A stretch of 64,000 nt of DNA from Notoacmeibacter marinus (GTDB lineage: Bacteria > Pseudomonadota > Alphaproteobacteria > Rhizobiales > Rhizobiaceae). The notes beneath the pieces are model-generated. The model did no database searches and was not told the DNA's origin. It saw only the letters and a program-made list of their open reading frames with translations. The position numbers and the translations under genes were made by a program. The DNA lies in the NCBI RefSeq assembly GCF_002238045.1, contig NZ_NBYO01000001.1, forward strand, positions 62,001-126,000, given 5' to 3'. Numbering within the stretch: the stretch's first letter is position 1; every line of letters starts with the position of its first letter. Positions 9,675-18,068 of the stretch are shown here, piece after piece.

Positions 9675-9690
9675 GCGCCCCTGCGGGCGC
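9675..9690 (-). terminator. Intrinsic terminator after clpX
   Basis: Stem GCGCCC / GGGCGC with a 4-base loop. On the minus strand it is followed by TTTTCG (A-run at 9671-9674). It lies 34 bases past the clpX stop. Confidence 0.7.
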
Positions 9691-9723
9691 CTCTCTTAGT
9701 CTCGGCAAAGTTATGCGTGCGTG

Positions 9724-11001
9724 TCAGGCGGACGTCTTGTCCTTTTCCTTGCGCGATTCCGAATAGATGTAGAGGGGCTGGGCATTTCCGCCCACGACCT
9801 CTTCCGAAATCACGACTTCCTGAACGCCCTCCATACCCGGAAGGTCGAACATCGTGTCGAGCAGAATGCCTTCCATGATCGACCGCAAGCCACGGGCGCC
9901 GGTCTTGCGCTCAATAGCGCGCTTGGCGATAGCGCGCAGCGCATCCTCGTGGAACGTCAGTTGCACGTCTTCCATCTCGAACAGACGCTGATACTGCTTG
10001 ACCAGAGCGTTCTTCGGCTCGCTCAGAATCTGGATCAACGCATCTTCGTCAAGATCCTCGAGCGTGGCGAGCACCGGCAGACGACCGACGAATTCCGGGA
10101 TCAGACCGAATTTCAACAGATCTTCCGGCTCGACCTTGCGGAACAATTCGCCCGTCTTGCGATCATCCGGGTTTTCGACGCTAGCGCCGAAACCGATGGA
10201 GGTCTTGCGTCCGCGATCGGAGATGATCTTGTCGAGGCCGGCAAACGCGCCACCCGAGATGAACAGGATGTTGGCGGTATCGACCTGCAGGAACTCCTGC
10301 TGGGGATGCTTGCGTCCGCCCTGCGGCGGGACCGAAGCGACCGTGCCTTCCATGATCTTCAGCAGCGCCTGCTGGACGCCCTCGCCCGACACGTCGCGCG
10401 TGATCGACGGATTGTCGGATTTGCGGCTGATCTTGTCGATCTCGTCGATATAGACAATGCCGCGCTGAGCGCGCTCCACATTGTAGTCAGCCGATTGCAA
10501 CAGTTTGAGGATGATGTTCTCGACGTCCTCGCCGACATAGCCGGCTTCGGTCAGCGTGGTGGCGTCGGCCATGGTGAACGGCACATCGATGATGCGCGCC
10601 AGGGTCTGTGCCAGCAGCGTCTTGCCGCAGCCGGTCGGGCCGATCAGCAGGATATTCGACTTGGCCAGCTCGACATCCTGGTTCTTGGACGCATGGGCCA
10701 GACGCTTGTAGTGATTGTGGACCGCGACCGAGAGAACCCGTTTGGCGTGCGGTTGTCCGATGACGTAATCGTCGAGGACTTCCAGAATTTCCAGAGGGGT
10801 CGGCACACCATCAGACGATTTGACGATGGAGCTCTTGTTCTCCTCGCGGATGATGTCCATGCACAGTTCGACGCATTCATCGCAGATGAAAACGGTCGGC
10901 CCTGCAATCAGCTTGCGGACCTCGTGCTGGCTCTTGCCACAAAAAGAGCAGTACAGCGTGTTCTTCGAATCACCGCCCCCATTGCCGCCGACTTTGCTCA
11001 T
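9724..11001 (-). CDS. clpX: ATP-dependent Clp protease ATP-binding subunit ClpX
   Basis: AAA+ unfoldase that feeds substrates into ClpP. 425 aa from [10 protein letters not shown]. An N-terminal zinc-binding domain has C18-x2-C21 and C40-x2-C43; Walker A is GPTGCGKT at 121-128; Walker [11 protein letters not shown] lies near 190; [13 protein letters not shown] and the GFGASVE (IGF-loop region) and [12 protein letters not shown] segments follow. The ATG at 11001 has an AAGGACG ribosome site; the 18 extra codons upstream are not family-like. It lies downstream of clpP on the same strand with a terminator between them, so the two are probably also transcribed separately. In alphaproteobacteria ClpXP degrades CtrA (family knowledge). 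Confidence 0.98.
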   Translation of the reverse strand: MSKVGGNGGGDSKNTLYCSFCGKSQHEVRKLIAGPTVFICDECVELCMDIIREENKSSIVKSSDGVPTPLEILEVLDDYVIGQPHAKRVLSVAVHNHYKRLAHASKNQDVELAKSNILLIGPTGCGKTLLAQTLARIIDVPFTMADATTLTEAGYVGEDVENIILKLLQSADYNVERAQRGIVYIDEIDKISRKSDNPSITRDVSGEGVQQALLKIMEGTVASVPPQGGRKHPQQEFLQVDTANILFISGGAFAGLDKIISDRGRKTSIGFGASVENPDDRKTGELFRKVEPEDLLKFGLIPEFVGRLPVLATLEDLDEDALIQILSEPKNALVKQYQRLFEMEDVQLTFHEDALRAIAKRAIERKTGARGLRSIMEGILLDTMFDLPGMEGVQEVVISEEVVGGNAQPLYIYSESRKEKDKTSA

Positions 11002-11121
11002 ATGTTCGTCCTTTCGCTGCCCCGCGTCGCCGTTCTCACCAACGGTTCGCGTCAAGGGACTGATTCATGCAACCCAAACACAATTCGCCAATGCAGGCAA
11101 TTCAGTGAATGGGAAAGTAAA

Positions 11122-11150
11122 ACGGGCCGTTTTCGCCGAAGCCGGCCCGT
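11122..11150 (-). terminator. Intrinsic terminator after clpP
   Basis: Stem ACGGGCCG / CGGCCCGT with a 13-base loop. On the minus strand it is followed by TTTTACTTT. It lies 8 bases beyond the clpP stop codon and before clpX. Confidence 0.65.
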
Positions 11151-11157
11151 CGCCTTC

Positions 11158-11787
11158 TTACTTGGCCTCGTCTTCGACCGCTTCGCGGGTCGTGATGACC
11201 TTATCGATCAAACCCCAGTCCTGTGCCTCGTCGGCCGTCATGAAATGGTCGCGGTCCAGGGTCCGTTCGACCGTATCGTAATCCTGATTGGTATGTTTGA
11301 CGTAAACTTCGTTCAAACGACGCTTAAGCTTGATGATGTCCTGAGCGTGGCGTTCGATGTCGGACGCCTGACCCTGAAAACCGCCGGAGGGCTGGTGGAC
11401 CATGATGCGGGCATTGGGCGTTGCGAACCGCATGCCTTCCGCGCCGGCGCAAAGAAGGAGCGATCCCATTGACGCCGCCTGCCCGACGCAGAGCGTGGTC
11501 ACTGGCGGCTTGATGAACTGCATGGTGTCGTAGATTGCCATGCCGCTCGTCACAACACCGCCCGGCGAGTTGATGTAGAGGCTGATCTCCTTGGCGGGGT
11601 TCTCCGCTTCCAGAAACAGCAGCTGCGCACAGACCAGCGACGCCATACCGTCTTCGACGGGGCCGGTAATGAAGATGATGCGTTCTTTCAAAAGCCGCGA
11701 GAAGATATCGTATGCCCGTTCGCCGCGATTGGTCTGCTCCACGACCATCGGCACAAGGCTCATTGCGGTTTCGATTGGGTCTCTCAT
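11158..11787 (-). CDS. clpP: ATP-dependent Clp protease proteolytic subunit ClpP
   Basis: Serine peptidase that forms the tetradecameric chamber used by ClpX/ClpA. 209 aa, normal length. Catalytic triad visible: Ser106 in [11 protein letters not shown], His131 in IMVHQPSGG, Asp180 in LDRDHFM. The N-terminus [21 protein letters not shown] is typical. AAGGATTATCT precedes the ATG. A heat-shock-type promoter candidate lies about 105 bases upstream (11890-11919). Confidence 0.98.
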   Translation of the reverse strand: MRDPIETAMSLVPMVVEQTNRGERAYDIFSRLLKERIIFITGPVEDGMASLVCAQLLFLEAENPAKEISLYINSPGGVVTSGMAIYDTMQFIKPPVTTLCVGQAASMGSLLLCAGAEGMRFATPNARIMVHQPSGGFQGQASDIERHAQDIIKLKRRLNEVYVKHTNQDYDTVERTLDRDHFMTADEAQDWGLIDKVITTREAVEDEAK

Positions 11788-11889
11788 AGATAATCCTTAA
11801 ACGTTACGGAAAGCGGAACGGATTGTCCGTTTCGCCCTGAGCGGCCAATTGGCGGGGCCTTCGGAAAAAGGGGTAGCCGCGGACTCCCT

Positions 11890-11919
11890 AAATAAGGGTT
11901 GAGCGTTCCCGATAACAAG
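11890..11919 (-). promoter_or_regulatory. Candidate sigma-32 (RpoH) promoter for clpP
   Basis: On the minus strand CTTGTT (11919-11914), 15 bases, then CCCTTATTT (11898-11890). It resembles the heat-shock promoter form CTTGAA-N13-17-CCCATnT. clpP is often heat-shock controlled, which is the context support. The -35 match is only partial. Confidence 0.35.
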
Positions 11920-12070
11920 ACCATCGCGACGCCGTGCAAAAGATACAATCCTAAGCAGTAACCTTTCGCGCAAACCCTGTTGCCGGAAATGGCAGCAAAA
12001 CACGCTTTTCCTGCGTTAGCCTGACCATGATGACGGCTATTTGCGTTGTTTGTGGAAAGGACGTGACAGC

Positions 12071-12817
12071 ATGACCCACCGTTCGACCGTTGCCTTTCGC
12101 CTCATTTTGGCCAGCGCGGCAAGTGTCTCGCTGGGGCTGGCGAGCATCCTGCCCGCCGCCGCCGGCAGCCATTCGGCCTCCTGCTATCAGCCGGTTCACC
12201 ACCCCGCGAAGTACAAGACCGTGACCAAGCGGGTGCAGGTCGCGCCGGCCCGCCGCAGCGTCGAACACATCCCGGCCATCACAAAAACGGTCTGGCAGAC
12301 CGTCGTCACTCAACCGGCCCGAACGGAATGGCGCTATGTTCCAGCCGTGACGCGGGGCGTGAAAAGACGGGTTCTGCTGCGTCCGACCGAACGCGTGCCG
12401 CAGCATCACCCGGCGGTCACAAAGATCGTCCACGAGACCGTCACGGTGTCCGGCGGCTATGGATGGGAGTGGCGGATGGTGCACGGCAAGAAAACGCTGT
12501 GCAAAGTGAAGCTGCCGCCTCGCCACGAGACCGTCGCCCGCCAGGTCACCGTTCGGCCCGCGACGGTGAGCTACAAGATCATTCCGCCCCGCTACGGCAC
12601 CGATTGGGTCGAGGAGATCGTTCACCCCGCGCGGACGGAAGAAGTTCATATTCCAGCCGTTCGCGAACGGGTCGCGCGCACCGTGGTCGTTCGCCCGGCC
12701 AGTGAACGCGTCCACACGATCCCTGCGGAATACGCGACGGTGACGGAACAGGTGAAGGTGCGCGCGGCGTCGACCGGCTGGAAGGCGGTCAGGGTCCCGG
12801 AACATTGCCGCCACTGA
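12071..12817 (+). CDS. Secreted protein built of ~24-residue 'V-x-V-x-P-A ... I-P-A' repeats
   Basis: 248 aa. The signal peptide MTHRSTVAFRLIL...ILPAAAG is followed by a region made almost entirely of an imperfect repeat of about 24 residues: V-x3-V-x-V-x-P-A-x5-I/V-P-A-x4-V (for example RRSVEHIPAITKTV, TEWRYVPAVTRGV, TEEVHIPAVRERV, SERVHTIPAEYATV). I count about six copies. Such repeats occur in periplasmic or outer-membrane proteins, often ahead of an OmpA or peptidoglycan-binding domain; here no such domain follows. Three cysteines (residues about 38, 149 and 246) could form a disulfide. The start has a GGAAAGGA about 12 bases upstream. It is convergent with the PhoD-like gene. Function unknown; a cell-envelope structural role is inference. 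Confidence 0.75.
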   Translation: MTHRSTVAFRLILASAASVSLGLASILPAAAGSHSASCYQPVHHPAKYKTVTKRVQVAPARRSVEHIPAITKTVWQTVVTQPARTEWRYVPAVTRGVKRRVLLRPTERVPQHHPAVTKIVHETVTVSGGYGWEWRMVHGKKTLCKVKLPPRHETVARQVTVRPATVSYKIIPPRYGTDWVEEIVHPARTEEVHIPAVRERVARTVVVRPASERVHTIPAEYATVTEQVKVRAASTGWKAVRVPEHCRH

Positions 12818-12841
12818 ATAGGAAAGAGCGGACGGGCTCCG

Positions 12842-14449
12842 CTAGACGGACGGATCGACGGCGCTGAGATCGAGCATGTCCGTCGTCCCGTCCTCTTCCG
12901 TTTCCCACCAGGCAAGCCATTGCTCGCCCTTGCGCATCAGGCGAAGATAGTTGCGCTGATCGCAATAGGTGCGCGGATGGCCCGGTATGGATCGCATACG
13001 GATCGGATGGTTCGGCAGCGGCGTCTCGCCGAGCCAGGCCAGGGTTCCCAGCGTTCGCGCCCAGCCGCGCGGGGGCGGATCGTGGGTGATGCCGGACGCC
13101 ACGAGCTGATGCACCGTTCCCGTCTTGCAGGCGAGCGTGCCGCGCGTTGCCAGATGAATCTCGCCGGACAGAACGGTGACATCGGTGCCCTCCTCGTCCT
13201 TGGCTTTTACCAGTCGGGCCAGCATTCGCGTCCACTCCTTGCGATGATGCCGGCTCTGCCACTGATCGCGCAGATCGTCCTCATATTTCTGCGCCCCTGG
13301 AATGATGTTCATCATCGATTCCACAAGCGATAAGCGCGGGCCGAGAACCGGAACCGTCGAGACGAACAGGACACGATGACCCGCGGCCTTCTTCAGTGCC
13401 TCGTCGAATGTCCGCCAGCCTTCCTCGCCCATGACGCGATCCGGGCGGCGCTCGCTGCGCAGATCGGGTGCGAGGACATGGAGACCGGGCAGTTCGACAT
13501 GAACGCCGAAGCCGCCCGCCGTCCGGTCCATCATGATATCGGGCAGATCGTCCAGCGTTGCGGCCTGCTGGAACAGAAGAAAGTGTTCGCGGGCCACCTC
13601 GTAAACCGTCTGGCCGACCGGCGAATCGAGTTTGCCTTCCGCCAGCGATCCCCAGCCGTCGCAAATATCGTGGTCGTCCCACATCGAAATCGTGGGCACC
13701 GAACTGAGAAGCGATTTCGCTTCGTCATGACCAAGCAGCACCAGATAGCGGCCAAAGAGCGATCGCGACAGCGCCACACGAATGGTCTCGACATCTTCGG
13801 CGGTGACGTCGTTTCCGAAATAGTCTTCTTCGTCCTCCCACCGGCGTGTCAGCGGATGAGCGTCGAGGATCTCGTCGGCGTAGATCTGGTCGCCGCCCTG
13901 GAGGAGCAGATGCAGCGGCGCTTCGGCGTGCTCGGCCTTCAGGCGCGACCACAAGGTGTTGCGCTGTTCCTTCTCCCGCTCCAGATCGCCCTGCTCCTGC
14001 CCGTTGCATGAAACGAACGCGACTCGCATATCGTCGCCTTCGTAATCGGTCGCCAGATTGATCCGCTCGCCATCCAGTTCGTACCAGCCATTGGGCAGCC
14101 CGACAGGCAGTTCGAAAAGGTAGCGATCTGCGGTGACACCGTATCGATTGAAGACCGCGTGCGGCTGCCATTCCCGTTCATCGGTCCGAAGCGGCGCGCT
14201 CGGCCTGTCGCTCGGACGCAGCGTCAGAAGCGCGAAATGGGCGCGTCCCTCTTTAGCGCCCCGCATATAGAGAAGCGGACCAAGCGTTTCGGCGGCTTTG
14301 CCGATCGCCTCATCGGAAGGCAGATCGCTCTTTCGTTTGTTATCGCCGGTCAGCATGCCGCCCCAGATGTTTGAAAAATCGTCGTTGCGCTCCGACAGAT
14401 AGGCGTAATGGCGATCACTGAAACCGCCATTGCCATTTCTTAATCCCAC
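12842..14449 (-). CDS. PhoD-like metallophosphatase (alkaline phosphatase D family)
   Basis: 535 aa from an inferred GTG start at 14449, which has GAAGGTG just upstream; the open frame continues upward into metY and cannot all be coding. Metal-site motifs of the calcineurin-like/PhoD family are visible: LLLQGGDQIYADE, TISMWDDHDICDGWG, VTVLSGEIHLATRG and VHQLVASGITHDPPP. No signal peptide or Tat motif is present at the start, unlike secreted Bacillus-type PhoD, so the product may be cytosolic. Homologous 'PhoD-like' proteins act on phosphomono- or diesters; the substrate here is unknown. It follows metY on the same strand after an 88-base gap. Confidence 0.8.
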   Translation of the reverse strand: MGLRNGNGGFSDRHYAYLSERNDDFSNIWGGMLTGDNKRKSDLPSDEAIGKAAETLGPLLYMRGAKEGRAHFALLTLRPSDRPSAPLRTDEREWQPHAVFNRYGVTADRYLFELPVGLPNGWYELDGERINLATDYEGDDMRVAFVSCNGQEQGDLEREKEQRNTLWSRLKAEHAEAPLHLLLQGGDQIYADEILDAHPLTRRWEDEEDYFGNDVTAEDVETIRVALSRSLFGRYLVLLGHDEAKSLLSSVPTISMWDDHDICDGWGSLAEGKLDSPVGQTVYEVAREHFLLFQQAATLDDLPDIMMDRTAGGFGVHVELPGLHVLAPDLRSERRPDRVMGEEGWRTFDEALKKAAGHRVLFVSTVPVLGPRLSLVESMMNIIPGAQKYEDDLRDQWQSRHHRKEWTRMLARLVKAKDEEGTDVTVLSGEIHLATRGTLACKTGTVHQLVASGITHDPPPRGWARTLGTLAWLGETPLPNHPIRMRSIPGHPRTYCDQRNYLRLMRKGEQWLAWWETEEDGTTDMLDLSAVDPSV

Positions 14450-14537
14450 AGCCGCACCTTCGCGGGACTTGGACAGTGATTTCCTGACTCGGAACCGGGT
14501 CGGGAGCCGCGGTGCGCCCGCCCGGAGACCTTGAATG

Positions 14538-15821
14538 TCAGGCCTTGGCAAGCGCCTGGTCGAGGTCGGCCAGAAGATCGCCGACCGCCTCGATACCGAC
14601 CGACAGGCGTACGACCTCATTGCCCGCGCCTGCCGCGCCGCGCTGTTCGTCGGAAAGCTGGCGGTGCGTGGTCGAGGCCGGATGGATCACGAGGCTGCGC
14701 GTATCGCCGATATTGGCGAGATGGCTGAAGAGTTCGAGGCCCTCGACGAATTTCACGCCGGCCTCATAGCCGCCTTTCAGGCCGAAGGTGAAGACCGCCC
14801 CTGCCCCATCCGGCGCGTATTTCTGCTGGAGTGCATGATTGGGCGAATCGTCGAGGCCGGAATAGTTCACCCATTCCACCTTGTCGTGGCCTTTCAGGTG
14901 TTTCGCGACTGCCAGCGCGTTTTCGCAGTGACGCTGCATCCGCAGCGGCAAGGTCTCGATACCGGTCAAGATCTGGAAGGCGTTGAACGGGCTGATGGCC
15001 GGGCCGAGATCGCGCAGGCCGAGCACGCGGCAGGCGATGGCGAAAGCAAAATTGCCGAAAGTCTCATGCAGCTTGACGCCGCCATATTCGGGCCGCGGCT
15101 CTTTCAGCATCGGATAACGGTCCGAGGCGCTCCAGTCGAACGTGCCGCCATCGACGATGACCCCGCCCATGGAATTGCCGTGGCCGCCAAGAAACTTCGT
15201 CAGCGAATGCAGAACGATGTCGGCGCCATGCTCCAGCGGGCGACAGAGATAAGGCGTCGCCATCGTATTATCCACGATGAGCGGAATGCCGGCCTTCTGC
15301 GCGACTTCCGCGATGGCCGCGATGTCCGACACCGCGCCAGCCGGGTTGGCGAAGCTTTCAATGAAGATCGCCTTGGTCCGCTCGTCGATCAGATCGGCCA
15401 TGGTTTCGGGCCTTTCGACATCGCCCCAGCGCACTTCCCAGCCAAAACTCTTGAAGGAGTGGCCGAACTGGTTGACCGAGCCGCCATAGAGCTTCTTGGC
15501 GGCGACGAAATTGTCGCCCGGTTCCATGATCGTGTGGAAGACCAGCAACTGCGCAGCGTGGCCGGACGCGACCGCCAGTGCGGCGGTGCCGCCTTCGAGC
15601 GCGGCCAGGCGCTCTTCAAGGACGCCCTGCGTCGGGTTCATGATGCGGGTGTAGATGTTGCCGAAAGCCTGCAGCCCGAAGAGCGAGGCGGCATGGTCGG
15701 CGCTTTCGAACACATAGGATGTGGTCTGGTAGATTGGCGTTGTGCGCGCACCGGTGGTCGCGTCAGGCTGGGCGCCGGCGTGAATTGCCAGGGTCGAAAA
15801 TCCGGGCTGCTGGTCGGTCAT
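14538..15821 (-). CDS. metY: O-acetylhomoserine aminocarboxypropyltransferase (sulfhydrylase)
   Basis: PLP enzyme of the Cys/Met metabolism family that makes homocysteine from O-acetylhomoserine and sulfide. 427 aa, the length of MetY rather than of the shorter MetZ/MetB. Motifs: the PLP lysine in [11 protein letters not shown], the N-terminal [19 protein letters not shown], and the C-terminal [10 protein letters not shown] and VRLSVGIE. The ATG at 15821 has GATGAGGAATAAG before it. No SAM-responsive riboswitch structure was found in its leader. O-succinylhomoserine as substrate cannot be excluded from sequence alone. Confidence 0.93.
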   Translation of the reverse strand: MTDQQPGFSTLAIHAGAQPDATTGARTTPIYQTTSYVFESADHAASLFGLQAFGNIYTRIMNPTQGVLEERLAALEGGTAALAVASGHAAQLLVFHTIMEPGDNFVAAKKLYGGSVNQFGHSFKSFGWEVRWGDVERPETMADLIDERTKAIFIESFANPAGAVSDIAAIAEVAQKAGIPLIVDNTMATPYLCRPLEHGADIVLHSLTKFLGGHGNSMGGVIVDGGTFDWSASDRYPMLKEPRPEYGGVKLHETFGNFAFAIACRVLGLRDLGPAISPFNAFQILTGIETLPLRMQRHCENALAVAKHLKGHDKVEWVNYSGLDDSPNHALQQKYAPDGAGAVFTFGLKGGYEAGVKFVEGLELFSHLANIGDTRSLVIHPASTTHRQLSDEQRGAAGAGNEVVRLSVGIEAVGDLLADLDQALAKA

Positions 15822-16050
15822 TCTTATTCCTCATCATAATCCGAGCTGAAAATCGGTGGGGACATTGGCGACAGCTTCCGGCGATGTCCAGAGAAAGAGA
15901 CAATCGAGCATGTCTTGTCATTCGCCCGTCACATCCCCACTCTATAAGCAATCGCGAAGACACGATACGGACCACGGAAGAACTGGCCGGCGTGTCTGCG
16001 ACATATTTCCGAAGGTCGCGATACCGGCCATGACGCAGCCTTATTTGGCA

Positions 16051-16087
16051 TTAACCCTTTGTTAACCATTTAAGCGCAGCATACTAT
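16051..16087 (+). promoter_or_regulatory. Sigma-70-like promoter overlapped by a perfect CtrA box
   Basis: TTAA-N7-TTAA at 16051-16065 (TTAACCCTTTGTTAA) matches the CtrA recognition sequence of alphaproteobacteria exactly. The second half overlaps a -35 element TTGTTA (16059-16064), followed by a 17-base spacer and a -10 TACTAT (16082-16087). A CtrA box over the -35 is how CtrA-activated promoters are built. The promoter points into the predicted small RNA at 16093-16163. Confidence 0.6.
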
Positions 16088-16092
16088 TTCGG

Positions 16093-16163
16093 AAATTGGG
16101 CCGAGCCACGGATGTAATGGTCGGTCCACTCCTTAAAGCGGGTTCGTCAGAGCCCGCTTTTTT
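16093..16163 (+). ncRNA. Predicted ~70-nt trans-acting small RNA
   Basis: Between two minus-strand genes a plus-strand unit has every part of a small RNA. The promoter ends at 16087. Next comes a hairpin with arms GGGCCGA (16098-16104) and TCGGTCC (16121-16127), then a single-stranded ACTCCTT (16128-16134) that is complementary to Shine-Dalgarno sequences, then an 11-bp terminator hairpin and a T-run. There is no ORF in it. It is about the size of the alphaproteobacterial sRNAs with anti-SD loops, but I cannot assign it to a named family. Start and end are predicted only. Confidence 0.55.
16135..16163 (+). terminator. Strong intrinsic terminator of the predicted sRNA
   Basis: Perfect 11-bp stem AAAGCGGGTTC / GAGCCCGCTTT (one T-G wobble) with tetraloop GTCA, followed by T's to 16163. 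The T-tract is on the plus strand, while both flanking genes (metY, CoA-binding) are on the minus strand, so it terminates a plus-strand transcript. Confidence 0.8.
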
Positions 16164-16179
16164 GGTGTCTTAACCTGAA

Positions 16180-16722
16180 TCATTCCCGACGAATGCCGAG
16201 GCTTTGCACCTTATGACCGGCAACGGGCCTTCGCGACGACAGAACGCGGCTGTTCACGCCATTCCAGCCGATCTCGCCGGACAGCCGCGCATATTCGATT
16301 TTCGGGCAGCGATCCATGATGACCGTGATGCCGGCATCCTCCAGCCGCGCGGCGCTCTCATCGTCGCGCACGCCCAGTTGCATCCAGACGAATTTCGGCA
16401 ATTTCTCCATCGCGAGGATTTCCGCGGCGATGCCGGGTACGGCGTCCGGCGCCCGGAAAATGTCGATCATGTCCGGCGTGGCCGGCAGATCGGCAAGCTT
16501 CCCGTAGGTCATCGCGCCGCAGATCGGCTTGCCGGCCTGGCCAGGATTGACCGGCCAGACCTCATAGCCCTTGTCGAGAAGATATTTCACGACGAAATAG
16601 CTCGGTCGGGCCGGATTGGCCGATGCGCCGAGAACGGCGATCGTTTTCGTTTCCGCGAGTACGCGGACGATCAGACGCTTATCGTAATGATCGTGCCCCG
16701 AAAGAGATGCCCCGTCGCTCAT
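16180..16722 (-). CDS. CoA-binding domain protein (YccU-like)
   Basis: 180 aa single-domain Rossmann protein of the CoA-binding family. Near the N-terminus IAVLGASANPARPSYFVVKYL is the nucleotide-binding loop; VWPVNPGQAGKPICG, MIDIFRAP and WMQLGVRDDESAARLEDAGI follow, and VIMDRCPKIEY near the end is characteristic. Family members bind CoA or NAD; the exact role is not known. The start ATG overlaps the stop of the VOC gene by 4 bases (ATGA), so it is the last member of a coupled trio with the enoyl-CoA hydratase and VOC genes. Confidence 0.85.
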   Translation of the reverse strand: MSDGASLSGHDHYDKRLIVRVLAETKTIAVLGASANPARPSYFVVKYLLDKGYEVWPVNPGQAGKPICGAMTYGKLADLPATPDMIDIFRAPDAVPGIAAEILAMEKLPKFVWMQLGVRDDESAARLEDAGITVIMDRCPKIEYARLSGEIGWNGVNSRVLSSRRPVAGHKVQSLGIRRE

Positions 16723-17162
16723 TCCGGCAGTCCCATATTTCCATCCTCGTCAAGCGGCGCCATCGGGTTGTGGGCCAGTTCCCACAGATGACCGTCGGGA
16801 TCGGCGAAATAGCCGGAATAGCCGCCCCAGAAGACCTTTTCCGGTCGTTTGGCCGGGGTGGCTCCAGCCGAGACCGCATGATCGAAGGCGGCATCGACTT
16901 CTCCTTCCGAGGCGAAATTGATCGCCACCGTCACGCCGGAAAAGCCGGTTTCGGTGTTCTCGATATCCGCATCCTTGGCGAGATCGGCACGGCCGAACAG
17001 GCCAAGTTTCGTGCCGCTCATATGAAAGAAGGTGACGCTGTCGTTGGAAGCCGAGGACTTCTTCCAACCGAGTTTTTCGTAGAAGGCCGTCGAACGGGCG
17101 ACATCGGCAACGCCGAGCGTCACCATTGTCATGCGGGCGGGGAGAGCGCCGGACATCGTCAT
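16719..17162 (-). CDS. VOC (glyoxalase/bleomycin-resistance fold) protein
   Basis: 147 aa. Begins MTMSGALPARMTMVTLGVADVARSTAFYEKL (start read in pieces), a typical betaalphabeta opening, and ends with VFWGGYSGYFADPDGHLWELAHNP, the usual VOC C-terminal signature with a metal-ligand glutamate in HLWELA. The ATG at 17162 overlaps the enoyl-CoA hydratase stop by 4 bases, and its own stop overlaps the CoA-binding start, so it is translationally coupled on both sides. Substrate unknown. A starting ATG 12 bases further up is possible. Confidence 0.85.
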   Translation of the reverse strand: MTMSGALPARMTMVTLGVADVARSTAFYEKLGWKKSSASNDSVTFFHMSGTKLGLFGRADLAKDADIENTETGFSGVTVAINFASEGEVDAAFDHAVSAGATPAKRPEKVFWGGYSGYFADPDGHLWELAHNPMAPLDEDGNMGLPE

Positions 17163-17974
17163 TCGTCCACCCATGTCGGCGTCCGCTTTTCGATGAAGGC
17201 GCTCATGCCCTCATCGGCGTCCTTCGCCATCATGTTCTCCACCATGACCCGAGCGGTCTCCTTGTAGGCTTCGGAGAGCGGCAATTCCGCCTGCCGGTAG
17301 AACGCCTCCTTGCCGATCTTGAGCGTGAAGGCCGACTTGGAGGCAATGGTTTCGGCGTATTTCTGGACGACCTGTCCGAGATATTGCTTGGGCACGACGC
17401 GATTGACGAGGCCGATCTCACGCGCATGGGTGGGGTCGGTCGTCTCGCCGGTCAGGAGCATTTCCATGGCGTGCTTGCGGTGCACATTGCGGCTGAGCGC
17501 CACCATGGGCGTCGAGCAGAACAGGCCGATATTGACGCCGGGTGTTGCGAAGCGCGCTTCTTCCGAGGCGATCGCCAGATCGCAGGAGGCGACGAGCTGG
17601 CAGCCGGCGGCAGTCGCCACGCCGTTCACCTCAGCGATCACCGGCACGCGCAACCGAACGATGGTCTGCATCAGATCCGCACAGCGCTGAAACGTCTTTT
17701 CGAAGAAGCAACGGCCCTTGTCCGCCTCATCGCGCGCGGCCTGCATTTCCTTCAAATCATGGCCGGCGCAGAAAACCTTGGCGTCCGAGGCGAGCACAAC
17801 CACGCGGACATTACGGTCCTCGGCAGCCGCTGTCAGGGCGTTCGTCAACTCCTCCATGAAACCGAGGCTCAGCGCATTGGCCGGCGGGCGAGCCATGGCG
17901 ATGCGGCGCACCCCGCCCTCCTGCGTGATCCGCAGAGTTTCCGTGCCGTGTTCGATCTTCAAAACCTCACCCAT
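17159..17974 (-). CDS. Enoyl-CoA hydratase/isomerase family protein
   Basis: 271 aa crotonase-fold protein. Begins MGEVLKIEHGTETLRI; oxyanion-hole segments FCAGHDLKEM and VATAAGCQLVASCDLAIAS are present. LFCSTPMVALSRNV occupies the region that carries the second catalytic glutamate in true hydratases: here it reads NIGLFCSTPMVALS rather than GLxPGxGGT. The classical hydratase glutamates at 'AGG.CEL' and 'PExxLG' are therefore not obvious, and another crotonase activity is possible. ATG 17974 has GGAGCGG upstream. First gene of a three-gene coupled unit; divergent from the PaaI thioesterase. The set suggests acyl-CoA metabolism, exact reaction unknown. Confidence 0.85.
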   Translation of the reverse strand: MGEVLKIEHGTETLRITQEGGVRRIAMARPPANALSLGFMEELTNALTAAAEDRNVRVVVLASDAKVFCAGHDLKEMQAARDEADKGRCFFEKTFQRCADLMQTIVRLRVPVIAEVNGVATAAGCQLVASCDLAIASEEARFATPGVNIGLFCSTPMVALSRNVHRKHAMEMLLTGETTDPTHAREIGLVNRVVPKQYLGQVVQKYAETIASKSAFTLKIGKEAFYRQAELPLSEAYKETARVMVENMMAKDADEGMSAFIEKRTPTWVDE

Positions 17975-18068
17975 GGTCCGCTCCCGATACTTCGCCCTTT
18001 TGATAAAGGCAGTCCGATTGCACCGCCTTTGGCGGTCAAGATAGGGTTTCGACCGCGAGGAGACAGTG

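Noticed and set aside
9721..11472. 583-codon plus-strand open frame
   Set aside because: Antisense to clpX and part of clpP; no family motif.
14535..15839. 434-codon plus-strand open frame
   Set aside because: Mirror frame of metY.
15822..15960. SAM-responsive riboswitch before metY
   Set aside because: The leader shows none of the conserved pseudoknot sequences of SAM-II; only the GAGGAAT ribosome site is recognisable.
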